A program made the position numbers and the translations under genes. A DNA stretch of 64,000 bases from Azorinus chamasolen (taxonomy: Eukaryota; Mollusca; Bivalvia; Cardiida; Solecurtidae), in NCBI GenBank assembly GCA_963576725.1, contig OY755252.1, forward strand, positions 58,182,816 to 58,246,815, written 5' to 3'. The notes under the pieces are model-generated. The model saw only the letters and a program-made list of their open reading frames with translations, made no database searches and was not told the origin of the DNA. Positions 11,277 through 22,100 of the stretch are shown one piece after another; positions within the stretch are counted from its first letter, which is position 1; each line of letters begins with the position of its first letter.

Positions 11277-12469
11277 TATTTATTGACCAAATATACGGAA
11301 ACATATTTAGGTAATAAACTGTGAAGACCAACAGTGCAGCACAATGAACTGTATTTAATGTTGGCATACTAATGGAGGAATTTGTTTTAAACTTTTGTAG
11401 GAATTAAATTACTTTCTTCCTTTATTCTGTGAATATTCGTGTAAGAATATTCGTGTAAGAAATTATGTTTGAATATCAATAATTATTTGCTTATCGTGTA
11501 TAATTACACATGAACAGAATCAAATCTATATAATTTCATAAGCAAACAGACCAGCTCATGATCAGACGGTTCCGACCGGAGCCGTCCAATATGCGTATAC
11601 TCTGTTTACAAAATGCGCATAAATTGAATAAAAGGGGAAGTCTTACTGTGTGGGACACTAATCTCTAATGTCCTTTGCAAACAGTGTAGACCCAGATGAG
11701 AACTCCTGGAAGAGCCTTCTCATCAGGGTCTGCACGGTTTGTCATATTACACTTTTCTTCAGAAAACTACCTAAACATTAACCGTAGGCTTGACCTATTT
11801 AAATTTTGGAATATTCCATTTGAAAACGCCAGCGCTGTAAGGGTTAATGACCTAACTGTGTCTTTGTTCAATGACTGCAAAATCAAACACAATGCATAAA
11901 TTGTATTTTAAAACTAATCTAGTACTCCAACGCTAACATGTCGGAATAAGGCCGCGAATAGATTGACAATTGCATTGACATTACAATTAGACGATTTTAT
12001 TTAAAACGACAAATTAACGCAGGGAGCTTTTGCCGTGGTAGAATATTTATATCATTCCAACAGCAAACAGAGTAGAGATCAATCTGACCTTTCCTGTGAG
12101 AACCTTCTGATCTGGATCAAATATGTTTACAAAGGGTAACGCTGTGATTAAGAATGAACAGATATCTAAACACGCACAGCTGCACGGACATGGTGTTTCC
12201 ATTAACTGACCTGTCTTTTGGAAAGCAGTCTTCTGCAGATGTATTGACGGATATTCTATTATAATTTTATAAAGTAGTTCGCCTAAGAAACTTGTGTATT
12301 TTGACAGGATTTCTTGTTTTAGAACTAGAATATAAGTCAAGCCTGTGACGAAGTGATGTCTGCTCAAATTTTTAATCTAATGCTATTCTGAACGCTTCCG
12401 ATTCGATCAAGGTTTTCAGAAACTATTGTATGAAATAGCTTGGGTCCTAAATGATATGTCTATTTACAC

Positions 12470-12910
12470 GGCGTTACCTATGCAAACAGTTTTGATTCAG
12501 ACGAGATTCCGAATAACTATGTTGTATCAGGATCCAAACTGTTTGTTACTGTAGTTATGTTTTTTGAAACAAAAGGTAAAAAATGAAAATTGCAGCAGAC
12601 GACAAAGATTGCAGACGACAAACTTCGCAGAGAAAGAGTTGAACCCTGGCTGTTTATATAAGGCAAGGCATGTCACAAATAACGGGGTAATTGTTGACTC
12701 TTTCGCTGCCAACTCTTGTCGTCTGCTTATGTCGTCTGCTATATCTTTCAAGTTTTATTTGTTCTTTTTGTTTGTTTGTTTCATAAACAAGTCACAGAAT
12801 CAAACTGTTTGGATTCTGATGAGATGCCTATTTACTCGGAGTCAGGTCTGGATCCAAACTGTTTGCATAGATAATGACAGATGCGACATTGGCAGCGAAA
12901 GAGTGCTTCT
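12470..12910. mobile_element. Family C MITE copies, nested or rearranged
   Basis: Contains CTTTCGCTGCCAACTC at 12702 and GGCAGCGAAAGAG at 12891-12903 as inverted ends, plus the TTTGGATTCTGATGAGATGC / GGATCCAAACTGTTTGCAT half hairpins. A second half copy in reverse lies at 12575-12650. Compare the clean copies at 54201-54422 and 60945-61159. Confidence 0.6.
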
Positions 12911-13015
12911 TTTGACATACTTATCTTTTCAAAATATTTTGATATTCCGTATGTATATTATGACGATGTAATATGTACAAGTCTGTAATAAATTATCTGT
13001 TCTGTTCTGTTCTGT

Positions 13016-13229
13016 TCTTCTTTACCCTTTGCCCTGTTGTATAATTACATATATCTTCACTGTGTATAAGTATTTCGCTGTGCAATCACTGCTGTGGAGT
13101 GCACTGTTTGCACAATCAGCTTGTAAATAGTGCAGACCCAGATGAGACAGCTCCTACAGGAGCTGTCTCATCTGGGTCTTCACTATTTACAGGTAGGTAT
13201 ATTGACGTGAACAGCAAGCGAATGGTTAA
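13016..13229. mobile_element. MITE family A, left-truncated copy
   Basis: Joins the family inside CTTCTTTACCC, next to a TTCTG short tandem repeat at about 12998-13016, and runs to the GCAAGCGAATGGTTAA end. The central hairpin (GACAGCTCCTACAGGAGCTG) is perfect. Confidence 0.8.
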
Positions 13230-14010
13230 TACCCTGGTTCCATATTAGTTTTGTGGGCTTTGATTTTTTTTTAATGATGATCAGAATCAATCTTTAGGAG
13301 CCATCTGATCTGTTTTCTCATGTAATAGATAGACTAATAAATAAACAAACTTAGCAATCTAAGCCGTTGGTTTTCGTCTGCGAAACCTGCAAAGCCCAGA
13401 CAAATACAAGCTTTAAACGTTTATATCAACATTTAAGGGTAAGACATTTTAACATTCAGCTTGTTGTTGGCTGATCCGTGAATAAACTATGCAAACAGAT
13501 TGACTCCAGATGAGACGCCGAGTAACTCAGTGTCACAAGCTGTTTGACGTCCTGATGTGTTTGTTTTTAAAGAAGTGAATGATAAAAAAAAAATGAAGAC
13601 TGAAAAGGCGATATTTGCTACAAACAAATATTTACCCAGACTGAAATTTAAATTGCATTGTTTGACAAACTGAAATTAATATCTTCCTAGTTGAGTCGGT
13701 TAAACTCGAGTATGCTGGCGGGAGACGTGTAATAGCCATTGTATAAAAATTGGATCAATATTAGACACCGAGTGTGTCTCATTAGGATCCAAATCAGTTG
13801 CATTTCGTGGCCGTTTGTTTTAACAGAAATGGAAGATACATTCAACTACACACTGCAGTAGTATCATCATATCACATATTCCCTAAATATGTATATATGA
13901 GCAGGTTACATGTTAAGTTCCAGAGATTCAGATAAAATGCGTAGATTTAAATAGTTTAAAGAATAACTGCTTTTTTCTCCAAACTAAATGTGTAATACAG
14001 AGTTCCAGAT
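13230..14010. other. Repeat debris, no gene seen
   Basis: Holds two partial family C hairpin halves (about 13485-13545 and 13745-13800) and otherwise AT-rich sequence without believable ORFs. Confidence 0.45.
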
Positions 14011-14019
14011 AAGATGCGT

Positions 14020-14135
14020 AAATTAAAACATTTTCAAAACAAAACTCTTTTATTTCTCCGCCAAACCCTATACTGTAATCATAGTGGTCACAGTATAGGG
14101 TTTGCTGGAGAAATGACGGTTTTAGTATTTGGAAT
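14020..14135. repeat. Hairpin module ACCCTATACTG...CAGTATAGGGT
   Basis: Inverted arms TTTCTCCGCCAAACCCTATA and the complement about 30 bases later, followed by GACGGTTTTAGTATTTGG. The same module, with different outer sequence, appears at 22935-23065, 29730-29840, 36570-36690 and 59275-59340, and as the core of the T1 MITEs. Confidence 0.7.
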
Positions 14136-15590
14136 ATTGGGTAGACACCTTTATCCGTAGCTCTATGTTAACCATTGCCCTAGCAATTCAAGAACTGAGC
14201 TATGGATACACCGCACTCTGTTAGATTACTCACACCGTACAAACCGTTACAGCGAATCCAGCCTGCAGTCCATATACACAGACCCAGTTCAAGCATTTGA
14301 CAGCAAATTATCATCAGATATGTATATGTTCGAATTGTTTGCCTCTGCAAGTTTTAAGGCATAGAGTTGTTTTTTTCGTAAGACGATTCATTTCACAGAA
14401 AAACAGCGAAGTTGTAAATATGCACGTTAAAAGGGACGTTTTGCTCAGATCATTTTACCAGTCATGGTACTTCGAATGTTTCTGCACTATATAAAATCTC
14501 TTTATCAAAGTATCGAACTTTGTAACTTTTTTCCCTAAAATGTGCTTGAGTTAGAGACAATATCGGCAGAACGGGCACAGGAGACACAGTTCTGATTTTA
14601 CATGTAATAGCAAATACTCATCCGATTTTTTTACCATTTCCTTCATATAAATATGTTTTCATAAATTTGCAAACGGAGGAGACCAGACCAGACGGCTATA
14701 TGACCCGTCTTATGAGGGACTGTGCTGATTGCTGATGAAAATTGGGTAGGCCTGTTTCTTTGATTTCTAAAATGGCTACACTGTTCCACTTTCCATATTT
14801 CATTATAACCAGTGTTCCATGATTATTCAGTAGGTATTGACATTTTGAATAAACATACAACAGGGAAAGTGTTAAGCATAGTTTTAAGATAATTACTTTT
14901 ACAACATAATGGGAAGCTGGTATATTAATAGGAATCAATGCCAATGTGACTTCACCTATTCGAGAAGCCCGCGACAAATAACGCCGTTTTCCTCTGCAAA
15001 CATGTAACTTGTGGTCGTTATTCATTCATTATGTTCGACCGAAATTATATTACCAGACCACTGTACTGTTTTGAATGGTTTGTTTCTAATTTTCTGCGTA
15101 TGATAGTCACGCGTTAACGATCCTGTCTACTTCTTTTGAGGACATTTATACCTTGGCATTCTTTAACTTTTGTTGGGCGTTTTGGAATTTGACCTTTTGT
15201 CTCGAGGCTAAACCATAACATGTCTATTTTTGGACTTCTTGGAAGATGACCTCATTCAGTTTTTTCGTTGAATAACTTTCATTTTGTTGGACTTCTTGGA
15301 AGATGACCTTATTAATTTTCGTTGAATAACTTTCATTTCGTTGAACACTTAAGGTACTGACAGCATGTTGTTATATGTTGCATAAATGTTATTATTTGAG
15401 GGTTTTCTTTTCGGATCAAATATCTGATGTTTTGCATGATTTAGAATACACTTTCCTACTGATGACTACCATCAGATACATGTACCAGAATGCATGGCAT
15501 ATAATGAAGAATCGGATCCCTCTGAACCGGGCGTTATATTTGTACCCGGTTTTGTCTTAACGTTGGTACTTTTCTAAAGTTATTCTTTAA
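14136..15590. other. Non-coding stretch with no recognised gene
   Basis: Contains one tandem duplication of about 56 bp around GGACTTCTTGGAAGATGACC (15233-15345) and a weak family B core. ORFs at 14297-14494, 14696-15025 and 15375-15560 have no motifs or splice context. Confidence 0.45.
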
Positions 15591-15599
15591 AAGAAAAGT

Positions 15600-15975
15600 A
15601 AAAAAGAGTACGTCAACAACGAGATAATACAAAGATCCGACGTCCTCCTTCCGTTTCCAGATTTTAGAGAGCGTCCTTATAGAGTACTTATAATAAAGGC
15701 AATTCGAAGCTCCTTATATAAGTTACCCCCCCCCCCCCCCCCCTATATACACAGTATCCAGCCGTGCTCCTGCAGTGTCCAGTCAGGGTCCATGGCCATA
15801 AGAGATAAAGTTATGCAATTATACATTGATCCTCTGTGATGGTAGCCCGCCTTATCAGATTGTGTATGAGATCCCTGACAGTCAGCTCCCAAAATACACA
15901 GCATGGGGTTAATGGGTCAACAATCCTTTCGAAATGCCTTTAAGCTTTCCTATCGGCATACATTAACAGAGATAC
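15600..15975 (-). pseudogene. Broken paralogue of the PAN-gene first exon, with insertion
   Basis: Aligned over about 150 bases with 63845-63990. Shared words include the region around CCGACGTCCTCCTTCC, TAGAGTACT and the start-codon region (ATGTATGCCGA on the minus strand, ATGTACGCCGA at 63961). The copy is split by an insert at about 15690-15951. That insert has inverted ends AAAGGCAATTCGAA / TTCGAAATGCCTTT and holds a 21-base poly-C run. The reading frame also has stops, and the second possible start codon seen in the 63.9-kb gene is lost. It is dead. Confidence 0.6.
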
Positions 15976-16439
15976 GCGTGGTTGCCAACCGTAAAAGGGG
16001 TGACAAACAGACATGCAGTTGGTTATAGTGCTATAGGATTACCTCCCTTGTTAATGGTTTTTAACATATTTGATGAACAAAGTAACAAAATGTTTAACCC
16101 TTTACTCCATAAATACATCTTTCTAAACCTTTTCAAACAGAGTAGAACCAGATCGGACCAAGGTCTGGTCAGTTTGGTAAAGCTAAGTTGGAGTTTATAG
16201 TGTTTAGGACTTTGTTCGGCCATCAACGGCGTGTATTTAAAAAACTGGACATTATGTTGATTTATATTTGACTTACATCGAGCTGAAATTAACGTAGCAA
16301 GACGTGGATTGTAGTTGGTGCTATTTCTGCCATTATTGACCTTTCAGTTACATAATAGATTTTATTCAGAAAAATAAGGCAATATGCTCGTCTTACCACA
16401 TATAATCTACATGCAAATAAGCTAAATATACAGTTCAAA

Positions 16440-16670
16440 TGGCGACAATCAAATATAACGGTCAAAGGGAGCTAACACATACAGGTCCCACCGAAAAGAT
16501 TCACCAGAAATATGCATACTCTATCGTTTCAAATACCGATTACCAACAGTGACTACCGAACGTTCTCCTTTTTCCCACGCACTAACAAGGACCGGAACTC
16601 TCTGTCCCCGGGCATAGCACAATCAGAAACACCGGCCGCGTTCAAGGCTAGTGTAGCTGCCATTATGTAG
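16440..16670 (+). pseudogene. 3' end of a non-LTR retrotransposon ORF2
   Basis: The frame from about 16500 reads QIPITNSDYRTFSFFPRTNK, then DRNSLSPGIAQ and AAFKASVAAIM before TAG 16668-16670. The pattern 'dY..SFFPRTxxxWNxL ... FK..L' is the typical end of CR1/jockey-type reverse-transcriptase ORFs. Everything 5' of it is missing, as in 5'-truncated LINE insertions. It is unrelated in sequence to the intact element at 29985-34605. Confidence 0.7.
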
Positions 16671-17059
16671 ATGCAAACAAGTGTATATAGTTTTAATCAT
16701 TTTTTAACTTATAAATACAAAATTGTAACGTATCGCATTCGACAATGGCAAAACAATCGAATAGTTGATGGTGGCCATTACTAGGAAGAAGAGAAGAGGA
16801 GGTACATCAAATGATTATTTCCGGTATGTAAATATTTGAATCTTACGACAGATTCCGGCCAATGGCGAAGGCTGTTCCGTTGGTTTCCGTAGCAATCCAT
16901 TTTTCTTTCTTTTTTCGACACAAACAACCATGTACTGACCGTGCTGTTTAGCGTTAAATAAGTGTTAAGGTACATAGAATCCAATTCTGAAATCAGTTCG
17001 AAACGCAAACATTGCGAAAATTTGCGCAGCATACATCTTTAACTGGGAAACAATATTAA

Positions 17060-17400
17060 TCAATATTATAACCAGTAACTCGACAACTCGAGTTTAATAA
17101 TAGTTAACTGTCTAGCTGAATATCTATTGACTCGAAAAATCTCTTGTTTGATAACCGTTGACTCGAAAACTCTCTAGCTGTAAAGTTGTTAACTCGGAAG
17201 CTCTTTGAATAAATAACTGTTAACTCAAAACCTATCTAGCTGAATAGATGTTAACTCTAAGACCCTTTCCTTGAATAACATTTGAATACAAAATATATTT
17301 AATTGAAATAACCGTTTACTGAAGACAATAACTGTTAAATAGTTGAACAACTCAAATAATTAACTCGAAACTTTATTTGAATTAAGGCTACCTTAACAAC
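17060..17400. repeat. Degenerate minisatellite, about 40 bp unit
   Basis: Roughly eight diverged units around ATAACTGTTAACTCGAAAAC and CTCTAGCTGAATA. Spacing is irregular, so this is an old array. Confidence 0.75.
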
Positions 17401-17402
17401 TC

Positions 17403-17652
17403 TTAACCTTTTTCCCTCATAGAAACGTGTTTCGCGCATTTGCAAACAGAGTAGACCCAGATCAGATGGGTCCTAGTGGAGCCGTCTGATCAAGGTCTGC
17501 TCTGTTTGCTAACATAAGTTGATATATCCAATTCTTGACTTTCTAAAATGGCTACAATGTTCAGCCTTCCATAATGTATTTATAACTATTTTGTCCATGC
17601 ATATTCAGTAGGTGTTTCAGTAGCTATTAAACATAGAACAGGAAAGGGGTTA
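17403..17652. mobile_element. MITE family B, near-intact copy
   Basis: Begins TTAACCTTTTTCCCTC and ends GGAAAGGGGTTAT. It has a hairpin with arms GTAGACCCAGATCAGATGGG / CCGTCTGATCAAGGTCTGC at 17450-17510. Length is 250 bp. Confidence 0.75.
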
Positions 17653-17985
17653 TGCTGAATATATATAGATATCAACTCTACTGCATTTATATGCCTGTGC
17701 GCCTTTTAACGCATTTGTAAACATGGTAGATCCTGACAAGATGGCTCATTTGGACGGCATCTTACCAGGGTCCGCTCTATTTCCCTACAGAGCAATATAA
17801 ATTTGATTATAGTTTTTGACACGACCAACGATAATTTTTTTTGTTCATTTGCCATTATAAAACATAAGGTAAATGGAACATACGCAATTTCTTACATGAA
17901 ATATTTATGGAAGACATGACTAAATCAGAAACTTTCTAGATACATACATTTAATAAATCAAATCAAGATTCTCGACAGTTATGCA

Positions 17986-18190
17986 TTAACCCTTTCCTCC
18001 ATAGACTATTTTAGACCAAACCTCTTTGAATGAATCTACCCAAAAGGAGCATTTCCTAGAGAAAAGTAAAATTTTAGAAAGTTGTACATGTAGTTTGAAA
18101 CCATTGTGATAAATGTAGCATAGGAGCAACTGCTCCATTTATCACAATAGTTTCAATAAGTGGCCATTACAGATGGGTAGAAAGGCGACA
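17986..18190. mobile_element. MITE family F, copy without clear right end
   Basis: Starts TTAACCCTTTCCTCC. The hairpin ACCATTGTGATAAATG / TTTATCACAATAGTTTC is imperfect. The CTTTTGGG-type arm near 18040 matches the intact copy at 49211-49439 in reverse. Confidence 0.65.
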
Positions 18191-18504
18191 GGACATGGTC
18201 AACCCTTAATGTGTGGACCACGATTCTAAGAGAGCCTTTTGATATCGAGAATGCGCTGTTTGTCATGCAATTATTTCCTTCAGTGATCATTTTATGCAAT
18301 GCTGTTTAATGTTCAGAAAGGGAGAAACCAGTATCACTCATTGAGCAGGTAAAAGGCTAATTTGTCTCAGTGAACCATTTCATTGTTCTATGTAAATTCT
18401 AAATTTGAATACCTACTGAATCTTCATGGACAAAATAGTTAACGTATTATGAAATATATGGAAGGTGGATCGCTGTAGCCATTTTAAGAAGTAAGTAAAC
18501 AGAT

Positions 18505-18625
18505 GAATACAATTTCATGAGCAAATAGAGCAGATCCTGATCAGGTGGCTTTCTATAGGAGCCATCTGATCTAGGTCTACTCTGTTTGCAAATTAGTGAA
18601 AAGGTATTTATAAATATGAAGAAAA
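18505..18625. mobile_element. MITE family B core
   Basis: Hairpin GAGCAGATCCTGATCAGGTG / CCATCTGATCTAGGTCTACT with TGCAAATTAGTGAAAAGG to the right. It lies just downstream of MCCC2, beyond the likely poly(A) region. Confidence 0.65.
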
Positions 18626-18704
18626 TGGTTGAACGTACTAAAAACTGCAATTTCGAATAATGATTACTCTCCGAAGTCTATGATTGTCTTAGTTTTTTCA
18701 TACA

Positions 18705-19010
18705 TTAGATTTATTTGACATATCCGTTAGTAATAAAACGAACTTTTTGCCAAATATTTAGAGGTGGCAGATATATGGCAACAAACTTTGACCATAGTAC
18801 CCCTTATTTGGTTGACAGAACCGTGTGTATATATCGTTTTTCAATGTGTGACTTCTTATATCCGTATCACCATGTGTGTAAACATCGTTTACGAGTGTGT
18901 GACTTCTTATTTCCGTATTACAATGTGTATATACATTGTTTATCAGTGTGTCTCGTACGAGTATCTTCATGTTGGAGTCCCTCCCTCCCCGCCCCCACAA
19001 CACCTCCGCG
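18705..19010 (-). other. Probable MCCC2 3' UTR with tandem repeat
   Basis: Directly after the stop at 19011 on the minus strand. An AATAAA (minus strand, near 18709-18716) sits about 300 bases downstream and may be the poly(A) signal. Two and a half copies of a ~52-bp unit around GTGTGTGACTTCTTAT lie at about 18820-18955. The UTR extent is inferred. Confidence 0.4.
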
Positions 19011-19128
19011 CTACATTTTGAATACTCCAAACGTTGTGTTCTGTATTGGTGCGTTCAGGGCGGCACTCAGAGAAAGACCAAGAATGTTTCTCGTGTCCAC
19101 GGGGTCTATAACTCCGTCATCCCACAAT
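19011..19128 (-). CDS. MCCC2: MCCC2 exon 17 (C-terminus and stop)
   Basis: Residues 533-571. It reads [20 protein letters not shown] and ends TTFGVFKM before TAG. The family C-terminus is LWDDGIIDPADTR...FGIFRM-like, so the stop is native. The first base completes the Arg codon begun in exon 16; the acceptor is TATTTCCAG. Confidence 0.97.
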
Positions 19129-22100
19129 CTGGAAATACAGTTGAAGAGCTTATAATAAAACTGTATATCCTAACTACACTAAGTATTAGGATATCCAATC
19201 TGCCCACTCCAGGGATTCGTGCCCTTACTACCCTAAGTATTTGGACAACCAAACCCCCTACTCAATGGGTTTGTACGCTAACTACTCTTCATTGTAGGGC
19301 ACGGCTTCTAGTGCACATCGATATGCTTAAAATAGGTCCCCGTCTGTCGATCGTCATGTTAATAAGAAGTTCTGAAAATAGGAGATTCTATAAAAAGCAA
19401 AAGTAGCAATGCGAAAAAAGAAAAGTGCAGACTCGGTTTTGTTGAGTCTTTTAATGAGTAGTAATTAAAAGTGCATCACTACTATCGCCCCGTCCCCACG
19501 TTCATCGGCTTAAGCAGTTTTCAATTGGCAAAACTAATAAAATAACAAAAACTTATGATACCGAATTATCAGAAAATACTATTAAAACCAGAATTTACGT
19601 TTGGTAATGAAGATATATAAGGAAAGTGATGAGCATTATGACTTCTGATATCTGTCACAATATATCTTTGTTATAAGATATCTGTCTTGATATATATTTG
19701 GTATAAGATATATGTCGTGGGATATCTGTAAGTAGACTCCTCAATCCTTTCCTTCATGTAAACGCCTTCTCACGCATTAACAAACAGATTAGACTCAGAT
19801 CAGACGGCTTCTATTGGAGCGGTCAGATCTGGGTCTGCTCCGTTTGCTAATGCAATGATATAGATCTGATTCTACAGTTTCTATCATGGCTAAAATATGA
19901 GTTAGTATACACCATTAAAAACTTAATCTAATTAATATTCATGATGTAATAAATGTTTACATGAATATTAAACACGTAATATATTTGTTGCATCTGTTCC
20001 ATCATTCATTATACATTTTCCCATAATAGTTTCATATACATACAGATGTTGTATAATTCAGAGACATACCTAGCACTTGCAAAGTACGGATTTCCCTCCG
20101 TCTCATACTTTTGTAGGACTTGTTTTCGCATGAGATTCTCCGTCTCTTCCGTCCACTGAAACAAATAATTCTATTAATTTAGCCCATTACTCCATAAATA
20201 CGCCTTTTTACATCTTTGCAAACAGAGTAGACCTAGATCAGACGGCTCCTAAAGGAGCCGTCTGGTCAGAGTCTGCTCTGTGTGCTTATGATGTAATAAT
20301 AATATGATTCTAAAGTTTCTGCCATGGCCAACACTTCAAGTGTCCATTTGCTATTCCAACAAATAAATATAATTGATATTCATGACGTCATTATTTCTTT
20401 CATAAATATTCAAGGAGGAAATGTTTAAACCCTCCATGGTATGGCCATTAAAATGAGGTCTAATATTTGAATTTAATGCAGGTGGTAGCTCAATGCAGGA
20501 GAAAAGTAATGCAGAAATTTTCTGAATTTCTTTCGTCCCGCAATAACCCTTTCCCTAATGAATATTTACACATGAATTGCTCCCTTCATGAATATCAATT
20601 CATACATTTTTAACGAGGTAACCTTTTTAAAAGGGAACTGCTGGCTTATACTAAAACTGAAGGACCAGATATACATACTTTCATCAGCAAACAGAGAAGA
20701 CCCTACTCAGACAATTACTACAGGAGCCATCTGTCGTGAGTCAACTCTGATTGCAAAGTCGTGGAAAGGAGAATTTCAAGTAAAGGGTTAAGTGACATCA
20801 AAAGGTTTCAGTAATTTCAAATAGGGATATATATGTCCTTTAATCTATTTAAATACGCTTATCTACGCCTTTCCAAACAAAGTAGATGATCAGATGGCTC
20901 ACTCCAGGATCTTCTTTTTTTTGCTTATAAAAGATGTGATTCTACAGTTTTCTGCCTTGCCCAAAGGTCCCTTTGTCCACGTGCTGTTATAACAATGCAT
21001 GTAATTGATATTCATAATACAATTATTGCTTACATTAATATTCTTGGAGTAAAGGATAAATTCACCTGCTTTTAAAGACTGCTACGTCCATTAATTAACC
21101 CTTTACCTGATAGAAGCGGCTTTTAGCGTGTTTGATTTATTCCTCCGCTGAAGAAAATAGTTCAAATTCATACAGTCATGAACATATTGCATAATAAATA
21201 TTTTCTATATCCTAGTAGGTGGTAGCTTAAAGAACTGCCCGGTGCAGGTCTGCTCTGATTGCTAAGACGTGAAAAGGCGTACATATGAGAGGAATGGTTA
21301 AATATAGATGGTTGACATAAGGCAAGAGCGAGGACGCCTCGTTTTCGCAAACTTTGAAGCTCTTTATATAGTATAGTAGGAACTCTCTAAAACAGACTCC
21401 GGTTAGAATCGCCTACTTACCGCAAGCCAGATAGAATATTCCCTCTGTTTCAAATACATTGTGTCTATATTGGGATTTGAACTACGGCGGTGAGGGGATA
21501 TTTAGTGATGGTCAAATAAACAGTCGAAGACATTTTAAAACAACTCTGTCGCTCCTACACAAGTACAAGAAGCTTTTGACCTTTAGACTGCTATGGGCAG
21601 ATGAATGAATACCTATGCAAACAGTTCGGGTCCAGATGAAACGCCGAGTAACTGTTTGACACCCTGATTGCATTTTGGTAGAGAAAGTGACTAAAGCTTG
21701 ACTTATGAAAATGTGGTAGGTGAAGATTATTTTAAAATAATTTGCCCAGTATGCTAAAAGTAAACAACTACAGTTGAACTTCGATATCTCGAACTCGGAT
21801 AACTCGGATAACTCAAACGTCGGGATAACTCGAACAAAAAGTTCAGTCCCTTCAAAACTTACAATACAGAATTGCTCTAAAATGTATCGCTACAGATATC
21901 TAGAAACACGTTACAACTTAATACAGGTCTAAAGTAATGCAGTAAGCTCCTATTAAGATGTGGCCTTGAGAAATGGTTCAGGTTAGATATCGGATAACGC
22001 GCACTTTTGTTATCTCGAACTAATTTGTATGGTCCCTTAAATGTCGAGTTATCGAAGTTCAACTGTATTTATTTTCTAGTGTTTGGCTGAATTTACCGCT

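Noticed and set aside
13100..13180. Hairpins like this one as rho-independent terminators
   Set aside because: The window is eukaryotic (spliced genes, LINEs, SINEs), and the hairpins are MITE cores repeated across the window.
18715..19406. Plus-strand ORFs of 146-156 aa over MCCC2 exon 17
   Set aside because: They are antisense shadows of exon 17 and a tandem repeat in the 3' UTR.
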